In this document: piece after piece, positions 27,063 to 35,990 of the stretch | How positions within the stretch are numbered: position 1 is the first letter of the stretch | Layout of the letters: each line of letters begins with the position of its first letter | Origin: Gemmatimonadaceae bacterium | GTDB taxonomy: Bacteria > Gemmatimonadota > Gemmatimonadetes > Gemmatimonadales > Gemmatimonadaceae | Assembly (NCBI GenBank): GCA_019752115.1 | Contig: JAIEMN010000027.1 | Span: forward strand, 1-64,000 | Reading direction: 5' to 3' | Length of the DNA stretch: 64,000 nucleotides | Program-made: the position numbers and the translations under genes | The notes under the pieces: model-generated | Told to the model about the DNA's origin: nothing | Databases searched by the model: none | The model's input: only the letters and a program-made list of their open reading frames with translations

Positions 27063-27265
27063 GCCATCCACGGGGGTCCCGCGCGTGGTGTGAGGCGTCG
27101 GGCTTCTTCTGGCCGCTTGAGGGTCGGACACCTGATGATCTGCAGCAGATCGATGCGATGTATGATCGCGATGTCCAGAATCTGCGCATACTGACCGATG
27201 CATTCGGCGCGACGGTAGTGCGGCGCTTGGCCGGCTTCGCTGAAGAAATCTTTGCCGAGTATTGA
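26822..27265 (+). CDS. Left-end gene, unknown function (intact copy)
   Basis: A 147-residue basic protein with an Arg/Lys-rich N-terminus (RTKPSKRHRVRRSLRPIARA), a beta segment (LWLVDFYTPNNLRI) and a helical C-terminus. A truncated relative sits at the same place in element 1 (9229-9501), so the gene belongs to the element backbone rather than to cargo. DNA or end binding is only a guess from position and charge. Confidence 0.6.
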   Translation: MRTKPSKRHRVRRSLRPIARATALLRRLGVVWVVRRTPAGLWLVDFYTPNNLRISVRTPQNAPTPPVLALMIFAHGAARSGHPRGSRAWCEASGFFWPLEGRTPDDLQQIDAMYDRDVQNLRILTDAFGATVVRRLAGFAEEIFAEY

Positions 27266-27297
27266 TCGAAGTCGCGTGTGTTGCGACTTTCGATGCT

Positions 27298-27678
27298 ATG
27301 CCATCCCGGAATCCCCAGACACTCGCCGCGCGGCTTGCACAACTGGAAGCGACAATTGCCAGCGGCGTCGACCCCGCCTCGTACATTCCCGAGCTCCGGA
27401 GCATCTTTCGCGACTCGCTCGAGCACGGTCTGCCCTGTTTGAGGGATCATTCATTGGGCAGCGCCGCACACGCGCAGGAAGTCTTTGAGGTGCTCGCCAG
27501 CTCCGTTACTCGCGACATGCGGCCGGGACCCAGCTCACCGCTCGTGCAGCTACTCAGCATGGCGCGAAAAAGCGTGCGGTGCCCCGAGCGACAGCACATT
27601 GACCCGCCTTCTCTGGAGATGGTTGAGGCGGAGGACGGCGTGCGGGATCGACTGCGGCGGCGGGGCCGCCTCGGGTAG
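27298..27678 (+). CDS. Hypothetical protein
   Basis: A 126-residue, mainly helical protein from ATG 27298 (RNPQTLAARLAQLEATI). A TTG at 27262 would overlap the previous stop and is less likely to be the start. No domain recognised; it follows the left-end gene in the same direction and may be co-transcribed. Confidence 0.5.
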   Translation: MPSRNPQTLAARLAQLEATIASGVDPASYIPELRSIFRDSLEHGLPCLRDHSLGSAAHAQEVFEVLASSVTRDMRPGPSSPLVQLLSMARKSVRCPERQHIDPPSLEMVEAEDGVRDRLRRRGRLG

Positions 27679-27708
27679 TCGGTCAGACCTTCGTCTCGCG
27701 AATCCCGC

Positions 27709-28545
27709 TCATTGATGCGGGCAAGCGGCCAAGTAGACACCGTTCTCGTCCGCCTGGGCGCCATGGTGCAGGCCTAAGAACCGCGCTACGCCGTCGGTAA
27801 TCAGGTCCAGTTGCGCCGTGGTGAGTCGCTGTGGAAACACCTGTGCGATATGGTCCGTCGTGCGCACCGAGGCCACATCGGCGGGGCTCCCCGCGAACTC
27901 AACGGACCCCAAATGACCAGTGATCTGCTTTCCCCAGAGCGCGGGGAAGCGGAGCCAGTCCGACGGAAGCTCCTGCACCGTGGTTAGACGCATGTCGTAG
28001 ATGGGCACGACGACGTGCTCTTGTTCGCGTGCTGCGTACGCGGCCGTCGTGAGAATCACGGCATACTCGGTGTGGAAATAGTCATGCCCCACTTTCGTAA
28101 GGCGTGCGATCGCCCCGCGCTCACCGGCCCCAGATGTCGCCCGCCCTGATGTCGACATGCCGGCGGAAATCCGTCGCCGGAGTGCCCACAGATAATCAGG
28201 CGGCAATACACCACGCGGGTTGCCGAGCCGAGCGAGGGGGACGCGCCGGATGGCGGCGCAGTTGAAGTGCGTGAGGTGCTCCACACCACCGTTTGGCGGG
28301 CCGTTGGGCGCCACATCAAGGGCGAAGCAGGGCGCGCCAAAGGCACACTGCGTATACGCACTCGTGCCGAACACCATCACCGCGACATCCGTTTGGGAGT
28401 CACGGCCGACCATGATGTGCCGATGGGCGAAGGGATCGCGATACAGCGAGGCAGCATACTCGGGAACGACGTGCACACGGCCGGCGGGGGCAACGTCAAG
28501 CACCGCGAGCGGAGAGACGGAAGCGGTCGGTCCCGGTGTGGTCAT
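27709..28545 (-). CDS. Possible PemK/MazF-like toxin
   Basis: The 278-residue protein from ATG 28545 (a TTG at 28575 would sit in the terminator) contains GRVHVVPEYAASLYRDPFAH, RHIMVGRDSQTDVAVMV, and IRRVPLARLGNPRGVLPPDY. The order of strands and the closing helix (ALRRRIS) vaguely resemble the PemK/MazF fold. It follows a 66-residue gene of antitoxin size across a terminator. Assignment is weak, and it may instead be a stand-alone unknown. Confidence 0.35.
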   Translation of the reverse strand: MTTPGPTASVSPLAVLDVAPAGRVHVVPEYAASLYRDPFAHRHIMVGRDSQTDVAVMVFGTSAYTQCAFGAPCFALDVAPNGPPNGGVEHLTHFNCAAIRRVPLARLGNPRGVLPPDYLWALRRRISAGMSTSGRATSGAGERGAIARLTKVGHDYFHTEYAVILTTAAYAAREQEHVVVPIYDMRLTTVQELPSDWLRFPALWGKQITGHLGSVEFAGSPADVASVRTTDHIAQVFPQRLTTAQLDLITDGVARFLGLHHGAQADENGVYLAACPHQ

Positions 28546-28573
28546 CCGTATCGTTGGGTCGCAATCGAGGGGC

Positions 28574-28602
28574 AAAAAAAGCGGCCAGAATACTCTGGCC
28601 GC
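28574..28602 (-). terminator. Intrinsic terminator after the small gene
   Basis: GCGGCCAGA (28581-28589) and TCTGGCCGC (28594-28602) form a perfect 9-bp stem with loop ATAC, and seven T follow on the minus strand (28574-28580). It lies between the 66-residue gene and the larger gene downstream, suggesting partial attenuation. Confidence 0.85.
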
Positions 28603-28637
28603 TACACTTCAGCGTTCACTGTCTCAATATAGCGCGA

Positions 28638-28838
28638 TCAGTCCGCAACCTCGTCACTGCGCACGAAGTAGCGCGAGTTCTTGGCGCCGATCGTCGCGAG
28701 GCCCTGATCGTGAATCTGCTTCTGAATGGCCATCGCGTGGGCCCGGCGCGACTCGTCTGAGTCCGACGGCTGCGTGCGGGGCGGCGACGCGACGTCGAGC
28801 AGCGCCCGCGAAGACTTCGAGAGAGTGGTCATATGCAT
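28638..28838 (-). CDS. Small hydrophilic protein (possible antitoxin)
   Basis: A 66-residue protein from ATG 28838 (or 28832). It has a Ser/Asp/Arg-rich middle (SDSDESRRAHAMAIQK) and a C-terminal SRYFVRSDEVAD. Size, charge and position upstream of a larger unknown gene suit an antitoxin. An intrinsic terminator follows. No family recognised. Confidence 0.5.
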   Translation of the reverse strand: MHMTTLSKSSRALLDVASPPRTQPSDSDESRRAHAMAIQKQIHDQGLATIGAKNSRYFVRSDEVAD

Positions 28839-29136
28839 CGAGGGTGAATGCCACACCCTACGGGTCCGTTCAGGGGGTGTCAAGCGAAGCGCCACAGGCA
28901 CCGGTGCAATACCGACGACAAGAAGTACGCCAACGGCACACCGCGCGTTCCCTGGCGTGGCCGCCAGGCATTGCATGTGACGCCGTAACCCATTGTGGTT
29001 CCGTGAGTTTCGGTGTCGACGGCTGGCGACTTCTCTCCTTTTCGCTATGGATCCGTTCGGCGCCGCCGGGTCGGCGTTGTAACGAACTGTCAGTGGGCGG
29101 GTGATATCCGAGAGTACCCGAATAAACTCCGAACCA

Positions 29137-29408
29137 ATGACCTCCCAGCACCCTCTTCCATTTCCACCCTCGCTCGAGTGGTGGAAGTCCGCGATGCGGA
29201 GCTCGCCCGCGACTGGCTGATCGACCGGGCGCTCTTGGTGGCGAGCCCGCATCTCGCGAGTTGGCCCTTGATCCGACTGACGATCACCCCGCAGCCGAGT
29301 CCATGCCCCGTCTGCCGTGATCTATCGCTGATGCCCGCCATCGAGACCGCGACTTTACGGCTCGGCGTCGAGCGGGGCACTCACCTACTGACCGAGTTCC
29401 CCGGCTAA
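29137..29408 (+). pseudogene. Frameshifted relative of the AAA ATPase N-terminus
   Basis: ATG 29137 begins MTSQHPLPFPPSLEWW, like MASSLQLTLPFAPSWSWW of the 15975 gene. The related VRDAELARDWLIDRALLVAS lies in another frame immediately after, so one base has been lost around 29185-29190. The upstream CCGAATAAAC resembles the 15959 leader. After about 60 residues it ends in a CPVC-containing tail without the AAA domain. Confidence 0.5.
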
Positions 29409-29621
29409 CGGCTCACGAGCGATTCACCCAAAAACCTAGGGATGTTCCGCCTGGGGACTTCAAGCCAAACGACACCGACCAAGGCTTACGCGGACAGTCT
29501 GTTGGGCCCATCTGTGGTTGCCCAACAGCTCGCGACGCTTTCCGTTTCACTTCCTGTGCATGAAACGATCTCTCAGCTCAAGCATGCGATAGCCGCTCCA
29601 ATCGTACCTCTCACAGCTGCA

Positions 29622-30254
29622 CTACCGATTCCATCCATGCCTGACGGCTGCGCGTGCCAGATCCGCTGACGCGTCACGATCGGGAACCTCCTGCTGAAGG
29701 TACAAGCGTCTCGCAGCGTCGATCCCAGCCTTCCCTGTCCTAAGAAGCAGGCGTTCGATTGCCCATGTCGCGGCATACCCGGGCTTTCGTGCCACCGCTT
29801 CCAACGCTCCAATGAAGCCGATCGTGTCACGTGGCGAAGCGAGGGCGCGAATGGCCGTGAGTCGGACGTCATCTTCGGTGGACCCTCTCGCGATCGCGAA
29901 CAGACGCGACTCAGCTCCGGCATATCGCACAAAGCGTCCCTCCGACGGAAGCGATGCGTATCCCAATGCTAGGGTGGCCGCGGTGCGGGTGCGAATTGCG
30001 ACGTTAGCGCTGCCGGGCGAGAGTGCGATCGCTACCAGAGAGTCCGCCGCCTCATCAAGATCGCCCCGCGAGGTAGCGGAAGACTGCGGCGTTCGAAGGC
30101 TACGGCCAACCTGTGCAAAGTCTCCTCGGTCTCGAATAGCGCTCGCGACCGACGATGCAAGTCTAATATTCTGGGCGCTCGCCTTAAACGCGAACGAAGC
30201 TCCGAAGATAATCAGTGAGGTGACAGAGGTCAGAAGGCGGTTCATGTTAGTCAC
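29622..30254 (-). CDS. Exported HEAT-like protein
   Basis: The 210-residue protein starts at GTG 30254 overlapping the previous stop, with an ATG at 30245 also possible. It has a signal peptide (SLIIFGASFAFKASAQ) and short helical repeats (DVRLTAIRALASPRDTIGFI, ALEAVARKPGYAATWAIERL) of HEAT type. It is coupled to the HExxH lipoprotein gene upstream. Protein-protein binding in the periplasm is likely. Confidence 0.6.
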   Translation of the reverse strand: MTNMNRLLTSVTSLIIFGASFAFKASAQNIRLASSVASAIRDRGDFAQVGRSLRTPQSSATSRGDLDEAADSLVAIALSPGSANVAIRTRTAATLALGYASLPSEGRFVRYAGAESRLFAIARGSTEDDVRLTAIRALASPRDTIGFIGALEAVARKPGYAATWAIERLLLRTGKAGIDAARRLYLQQEVPDRDASADLARAAVRHGWNR

Positions 30255-31918
30255 CGGTAGAAGTCAATTCTCTGCGTCGTCCATCGTCCGGTGGACAGCG
30301 GCACGTATTTGATGGTCGCGTGGTCCGTGAAAGAGTTCGGATCTAGCGTTTTTGATCTTCTGAAGAGCGAATCCCTAACAACTTCGTAGGCCGTCTCAGC
30401 AAAAAAGCTCGCGACGTTGCTCTCGTTCGCAACAACCCGCTCTGTCAGTCGCTGCAGATCGAATGAAGTGGTGCGGCCCATGTTCACGATCAGATTTGCG
30501 TGACTTGCTTCGTGAGCCCAGATGACCGAGGTAAACCTATTGTATTCTGCTGATTCGGTTGAATAGCACGCATTCATTGACTCATGCGTTCTGCTTGGCT
30601 GGCTACCGGCACAGGGATTCACATAGAAGCCGAAGTCGACCTGCGATAGGCTGTACGTAGGTCCGTCGGCCCGGAACTTCTTGTGCAACTGCGTGCGGAG
30701 ATCTGCACCTACGGCAAACGACGAGACATACCAGAGACCTCGATTCGGCCCTCCACCGACGACCTGATCAAGAGTATATCCGCTCCCCCGCCTATATCGA
30801 CTAGAGATCGGAATGAGGATGTCTGCGTTAACGGTTTGTGCACAACTTGCAGATGCCGTCAGGCCAGCGGTGATCCGATTGGGGCCTTCTGGATCAAAGC
30901 ACCCATCGATATCGCCCGGCGCACCGGGCTGCCATCCAAGAGCGGCGCTCCAAGACCAGCCAGGACGTCGATCAACAGTTACACTCGCGTTCTTGGCGTA
31001 CTGGACGCCGTTGACCCGTACTTGCACGGACACCCGTCCCGACTTGACCATCGGCCCCGACCACGTCAATGCGTTGGTCGTATCCTCGACGACGACATTC
31101 GACTGCATGCCAGAAATCGTGTCTGCTGCCTCAAACTTCCAATACACCGTATCGTCGCCGACTGCGTGACCGGAAATGGTAAGTTTACAGGTGATATTTC
31201 CGCCCCACGGTACTTGTGCGGGCGTACACTCAAAGTCATTTGGCAAGGCGGTTCCCCCCGAGTTTGTCGGGAAGTCCTGATTATCCTGACAAGAGAACCC
31301 GAGGCCCCCTTCCACTGCAAACACCTGACAGCCGTTTCCGCACTCCCAAGAGGATCCAATGAGCGACGCGCCCTGACTACGCAGCGCAGATCTACTAGTC
31401 GCGTAGCCGCCCCAAAAGCAGGTCACTCCGTTACACTCGATTCGATCCGCGTTGCCATAATCAGCAGTACACCAAATTTCGTCACCCGAGAACGTACTGC
31501 GACGCCCATTCGACCGAGCCTGCGCGCCCCTCCAGTTTCTGATGAACGCACGCGACGAGGCCGCTGTTCGCAAGATGCAGTTCGTCACCGCGACAGATCT
31601 GCGCGTTGATCGCGACAGCGCGAAAGCCGAATACGGCGCAAACTCGATCTGCTTGCTTACAGACGCCTCGACGGCCTCACGTTCCGCCGTCCACTTCCGT
31701 GCTGTTGGGTCGAAGCGTTGGGTCTCGCAGACATTCTGATTGGCCGGGATGTTCTCAAGGGTGAATATCGGGATACGGCTCGTCAGTTCTTCGGTGCCTG
31801 CCTTTGACTCTCGCACCTCTGTCGCCATTGACGGAGCCGACGCGAACTCTGAGACGCATCCGAGGAGCACGGCAGAAAAGATGAGACATGCAATGCGATT
31901 ACCATGGGGGATTCTCAT
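30251..31918 (-). CDS. Lipoprotein with HExxH zinc-protease motif
   Basis: The 555-residue protein begins at ATG 31918 and has a lipobox (IFSAVLLGC). A Cys-rich, beta-rich middle (CTADYGNADRIEC, FECTPAQVPWGGNITC) is followed at about residues 469-473 by VIWAHEASHANLIV, an HExxH zinc-binding motif as in gluzincins. A third ligand (Glu in ERVVANESN about 30 residues on) is plausible. It may be a surface or secreted metalloprotease. The 29622 gene is coupled downstream. Confidence 0.6.
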   Translation of the reverse strand: MRIPHGNRIACLIFSAVLLGCVSEFASAPSMATEVRESKAGTEELTSRIPIFTLENIPANQNVCETQRFDPTARKWTAEREAVEASVSKQIEFAPYSAFALSRSTRRSVAVTNCILRTAASSRAFIRNWRGAQARSNGRRSTFSGDEIWCTADYGNADRIECNGVTCFWGGYATSRSALRSQGASLIGSSWECGNGCQVFAVEGGLGFSCQDNQDFPTNSGGTALPNDFECTPAQVPWGGNITCKLTISGHAVGDDTVYWKFEAADTISGMQSNVVVEDTTNALTWSGPMVKSGRVSVQVRVNGVQYAKNASVTVDRRPGWSWSAALGWQPGAPGDIDGCFDPEGPNRITAGLTASASCAQTVNADILIPISSRYRRGSGYTLDQVVGGGPNRGLWYVSSFAVGADLRTQLHKKFRADGPTYSLSQVDFGFYVNPCAGSQPSRTHESMNACYSTESAEYNRFTSVIWAHEASHANLIVNMGRTTSFDLQRLTERVVANESNVASFFAETAYEVVRDSLFRRSKTLDPNSFTDHATIKYVPLSTGRWTTQRIDFYR

Positions 31919-33120
31919 ATGTACTCCGTCGAAGGTTGACAAATCATTCTCAACCGCTTCGGGTAGCCACTCCCGTTGCTTTGTGCAGGGACGTTCAGCT
32001 CGAAAACAGAGAAGTAATTCGCCGCGTCACCGCCGCGTCATCCGTCTGGTCCCAGTAAGCGTCGCATATCCAATTGCGTGCCGGTGGCGAACTCAGCACT
32101 CGTAGCGAGAGGCGCGCGCGACCACCTTCGCCGAATGACGACCATGGATAAACCCGTTTCTTGCCGAAACTTTGGTGTCATCCAAAGTGTCGTGTGACCG
32201 CTGCGCACTTCCGCTGCCTCCCCGTCCCCTCTTCTTCCCGACCTGCAACCCATTGCGCTTCAAAGGGATACGAATGGACTTGGCGGCGCACCAATGCGTA
32301 GTCAGCCACCGGCTCGCTGCACTCGCCGCAGGCCGCGTTCGGCAGTCGCGCGTTCGCTAGCTGTGGGTGGGACGGTAGCTGGGACGGTCGGAGAGACGGT
32401 ACCTCCCTGCGGAGGACGGCGTCGCGCGGTTCGACCGTGTCAATAATCGAATGATTCTCCCCCCAGTGATCGTCTCAAAGTCCCACCGGGTGAAGGTCAC
32501 AGCTCCGCGTGAGCTGTGACGGTGGACCGCCGCAGCCTCGCTTTGCGCTTCTCGCGGAGCCGGCGCGAGTCGCCCCTGATCTTGATCGTGGTCGCGTGGT
32601 GCAGGAGCCGGTCGGTGATGGCGCTGACGATGGCGGCCTCGCCGAAGCCGTCACCCCAGGCCTCGAGGCTCTGGTTGCTGGTCAGCAGGATGGCCCGTCG
32701 TTCCTAGCGGCGGCTGATCAGTTGGAAGAAGAGAGCGCTTCGAAGACGGGATCTGTCGGCACGGCATCGCCGAACCGTAAGGCCTGCTCGGTCGAAAGCG
32801 CGGTTTGGGCCGGCGTCACGCCATGGCCCCTGAGAGGCAGACTCAGGCGGGCTATAGTGTTTCAGTCGAGCACACGCCAGAACGAAGCACCTTTATCAGA
32901 GGTGGATTCGAGCTGATAAGGCCCCGAACCGCTGGCTCTCGCCGAGTCGGCTCTTTGGAATAGAGACGGTATCCCTTCTAGTGGCCACGTAAGCAGCCTG
33001 ATCATTCACACCCGCACAACGGGCGCACGGGATGCTGGACGTCGGCAACGGCAGTGAATACCGCGTAGATTCTCGCTCTGGACATAGGTGGAATCATGCG
33101 GTCGCTGATTGTGAGGGCTA
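31919..33120. other. Intergenic stretch with an IS21 remnant
   Basis: Only the IS21-family fragment (32438-32760) is recognisable. The rest has no credible gene. GGGACGGT occurs twice just outside the IS21 end (about 32370-32390). Confidence 0.4.
32438..32760 (-). mobile_element. IS21-family remnant with degenerate istB
   Basis: The minus strand encodes the C-terminus of an IstB ATPase: LFFQLISRR, then a TAG in place of Tyr, ERRAILLTSN, SLEAWGDGFGEAAIVSAI, DRLLHHATTIKIRGDS and RLREKR. The stop lies at 32497-32499. A terminal-looking TGTCAATAATCG at 32438 and CTTTGAGACGATCAC internally resemble IS21 right ends. The istA gene and most of istB are missing. Confidence 0.75.
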
Positions 33121-33621
33121 ATGACAGGTACCGTTGGATGCATGGCTGGCCTTGGCTACGTCGCCATTGTGATGGCGCTGCTCGGGAGTGGGACGACAGG
33201 CGGCGTCCTCGCGGGTTTCGCGATGATCTTTGGACCGTTCGCAGTCGATGCCATTCAGTCGCTGCGTGAAGCGCGGAGATCACGAGAAGCGATGGAGGCC
33301 GCTGCGCGCGCGCAGGAGGATCGACGCGCCTCGCAGCAAGCAGCGGTCGAAGCGGAGGCAACCTTTGTACAATGGTCCGCACAACACCTCTCGCCGTGGG
33401 CGAGCGCCACCGAGCGCAATGCGGCTCGCCAGCAGTTTGAGCGGGAGCAGCAGTGGCGCGCCCTCGTTACCCAGCGAGAAGAACTGCGGCGCGTGTCAAA
33501 GCTGCATCACGCGAAGACTCCCATAGTCTCCACACCGTCGTCTACGTCATCAGCACCCCGACGGCAGATTCTCTGCGGACGGTGCGGCAGCATCCACGAG
33601 CCCCCAGCGTGCAGTGAATAA
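33121..33621 (+). CDS. Membrane protein with coiled coil and C-terminal Cys motif
   Basis: A 166-residue protein with a hydrophobic N-terminal hairpin (LGYVAIVMALLGSG, GVLAGFAMIFGPFAV) that would span the membrane. A charged helix (about 50-120, EAAARAQEDRRASQQAAVEA) looks coiled. The end has CGRCGSIHEPPAC, a C-x2-C...C that may bind zinc. Unknown function; cargo of element 2. Confidence 0.55.
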   Translation: MTGTVGCMAGLGYVAIVMALLGSGTTGGVLAGFAMIFGPFAVDAIQSLREARRSREAMEAAARAQEDRRASQQAAVEAEATFVQWSAQHLSPWASATERNAARQQFEREQQWRALVTQREELRRVSKLHHAKTPIVSTPSSTSSAPRRQILCGRCGSIHEPPACSE

Positions 33622-33665
33622 CGCCTGCGTGGTGGAAGACAAAAGTCTTGAATCGAAAATATCGA

Positions 33666-35120
33666 TCATCGGCGCTGCCCGCTGACGATTCCGCGATACA
33701 CCGCGTTGTTCTCCCGTCGATCAATCCAGTCAAACTCGATCTTTCCGTTCCGCACGTAACCGTTCACAGCTTTCGTCCGATCTTCCCACTTAAAGGCGCC
33801 CGTTGGCCCGATGGGTGCCATGATGAAGGCCCCTGTACTTCCGCCGACCGTATTGGTGAGCGAAACGTCCGCGAATATCGAGTCCGCGGTAGTCATAATG
33901 GCCGCGGTGCCCGACCAGCTGGTTGGTGTGCCAGTGAAAGAGCCAGCCGTATACGACGTTCGCACCGCGATGTCATAAATGCCCTGCGTATACGACAACG
34001 GGAGATCGATCGGCGTCGCGATGATGCGCAACGTGAGGCGCTCGCGAGGATCCTCACCCGCGATGTAGAACCCACTATCCGTGACCCACCCCTCGAGCGG
34101 GATCCTCCCCGCCTTGACCCCGACACGCCCGCTTCCTGTCGCGACCGCATCCGAGACGAGCATGACGTAGTCGTTAACGTACCGCGGACGCCAGAAGCCC
34201 ACGCCCGTTTCCGGTAGCACGAGCAAACCAGTCACCAGAGTATCCGGGGCTGCGTTGGGGTTCGTTGCTTCCGTCAGTGTTTTGAAAGTGCCGACCAAGG
34301 CGTTCTTCCGTGGTGTCCCGGGCGCCGGCGCTCGAAATGGCGCCCGTGTCGGGGCGTCTGCCGGCGCGGGTGCGGCAGGACGCTTCACCGCCTCGCCGGC
34401 CCCAGATCCGGAAAAGACCTCGGCGACTGAACGCGGCGGCGCAGACCGCGTCTCAGCGAGGAGCGCCAGAGCGTACTTCGCCGGAATCGCGAAGTTAAGC
34501 GCCTGCCCGGCACGAACGGTCGCGCGTGTGATCCCAATGACGCGCGCCTGGTCATCGATCACCGGGCCGCCGCTCGATCCAGGGCTGATCGGAGCGGACA
34601 TCTGAATGCGCTCCCGTCCGCCCTCGACACGAACCGCACTGACAATACCGTCTGAGACCGTATGTTCGAGGCCAAGCGGAGCGCCAATCACGACCACGCG
34701 ATCGCCGACGCTCGGGGCCGTCGACGACAGCGTGAGTGTGGGCAGGTCAATCGCGGTCGCCTTGAGCACGGCGAGGTCGGTGAGGGAGTCGACGTCAATG
34801 ACAGTCACGCGATCGAGGACCTCACCGTTCGCACGAATAAGCCTGGCCTGTGAGGCGCCCGCGAGCACGTGGTGATTGGTAATGACAACCCCGTCTGCGC
34901 GGATAACGAACCCACTGCCGATGCCGATGGTATCGCCGTCCGCCCCGAGGGCGATCACCGTCACGCTGGCCGGTACCGCCTTCGCAGCGATGTCGCGCAC
35001 CGTTCGCACCGGTGCGACACTGGGGCGGCGAGCCTGAGCAGCACCCGCTGTGCTCAGCGTCAGCGCAGCAGCCATGCAGGCAAGGGCGCTGCGTCGGGCG
35101 TCGCGCGGAAACACGGTCAT
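33666..35120 (-). CDS. Exported trypsin-like serine protease (HtrA-type domain)
   Basis: The 484-residue protein from ATG 35120 has a signal peptide (CMAAALTLSTAGAAQA) and a trypsin fold with the catalytic triad visible: H84 in VITNHHVLAG, D115 in TDLAVLK and S183 in SPGSSGGPV. There is no PDZ domain. A C-terminal beta-rich domain (about 300-484) is unfamiliar. It sits 30 bases from the PDZ-domain gene (35169) in the same direction, so the two may form a split HtrA-like system in the periplasm. Confidence 0.85.
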   Translation of the reverse strand: MTVFPRDARRSALACMAAALTLSTAGAAQARRPSVAPVRTVRDIAAKAVPASVTVIALGADGDTIGIGSGFVIRADGVVITNHHVLAGASQARLIRANGEVLDRVTVIDVDSLTDLAVLKATAIDLPTLTLSSTAPSVGDRVVVIGAPLGLEHTVSDGIVSAVRVEGGRERIQMSAPISPGSSGGPVIDDQARVIGITRATVRAGQALNFAIPAKYALALLAETRSAPPRSVAEVFSGSGAGEAVKRPAAPAPADAPTRAPFRAPAPGTPRKNALVGTFKTLTEATNPNAAPDTLVTGLLVLPETGVGFWRPRYVNDYVMLVSDAVATGSGRVGVKAGRIPLEGWVTDSGFYIAGEDPRERLTLRIIATPIDLPLSYTQGIYDIAVRTSYTAGSFTGTPTSWSGTAAIMTTADSIFADVSLTNTVGGSTGAFIMAPIGPTGAFKWEDRTKAVNGYVRNGKIEFDWIDRRENNAVYRGIVSGQRR

Positions 35121-35168
35121 AGTGGTTCTCCTAATCACCTTTGCAAATACGGGGGCATGGGCAGGTAA

Positions 35169-35951
35169 TCACGAAATCGTCAGGCGCTTCGTCAGGGGGC
35201 GACCACCCCGCATGAGGTGCACCTCAACGACGCCAGCCGGCATCTGGCGCGCTACTTCCACAAAATGCTCCGGCGATCGAATGCGAGTGCTGTTCATCGC
35301 GAGGATGATGTCATCGGGAAGGATGTCCGAGTCGAAGGCAGGAGTCCCCTCCACCACAATATCGACGCGTACGCCCGCGTTCGTCTCCAGTTGGCGCCGG
35401 GTGAGGTCGTCCAGCGCGAGTACGAACAGACCTACACGAGCCCGCACCTTCACGAAATAGAGCGCTGTGAAGTCACCGCGATTGATTGTGTACGGCAGCA
35501 TCATGGTTCGACTGCTCGTCGTCGTACTTGTCCCAGACCCAGTCACCGTCGCCGTTCCACCGGCTCCGGTAACCCGCGCCGTTCCGCTCGTATTCGTCGT
35601 CGAGGTTGTCGGAATGGTTAGTGGCGTTGCGCCCTGAATCGTATTCGTGTAGCGCGACGTAACGAGGGCCAGTGACGCGCCAAGCTTGGTCGCTTGGGTC
35701 TGTAGTTGCGACAGCTTCACCGAACTCATGTTGGCATTAAATGCGCTTTGACCGATGAGTGCATACCCCCGACGAAGCAGGTCGCGGCCGTCCCGGTCTA
35801 GGTTGTTGGAGGAGTACACCGCGGGGGCGCCTGCCGCGGGGATCGCCCCCGCTGCCGCCTGGGCGCTCGGTAAGCCCTGGTAAAATTGAGCATAGGGGTT
35901 CGACGCACAGACGCCGAGAAGTATCACGCTGGCTATCCAAGACCGTCGCAT
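35169..35951 (-). CDS. Exported PDZ-domain protein
   Basis: A 260-residue protein with a signal sequence (ASVILLGVCASNPYAQ), a Gly/Thr-rich middle and a C-terminal PDZ-like domain (about 175-260: LETNAGVRVDIVVEGTPAF, ILPDDIILAMNSTRI, VEVHLMRGGRP). The GVRV carboxylate-binding loop replaces the usual GLGF. It probably regulates or recruits substrates to the protease encoded next to it. Confidence 0.8.
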   Translation of the reverse strand: MRRSWIASVILLGVCASNPYAQFYQGLPSAQAAAGAIPAAGAPAVYSSNNLDRDGRDLLRRGYALIGQSAFNANMSSVKLSQLQTQATKLGASLALVTSRYTNTIQGATPLTIPTTSTTNTSGTARVTGAGGTATVTGSGTSTTTSSRTMMLPYTINRGDFTALYFVKVRARVGLFVLALDDLTRRQLETNAGVRVDIVVEGTPAFDSDILPDDIILAMNSTRIRSPEHFVEVARQMPAGVVEVHLMRGGRPLTKRLTIS

Positions 35952-35990
35952 GCGTCGCTCGCAGAAGGGGTTGGAACAACGAAAAGCGCG

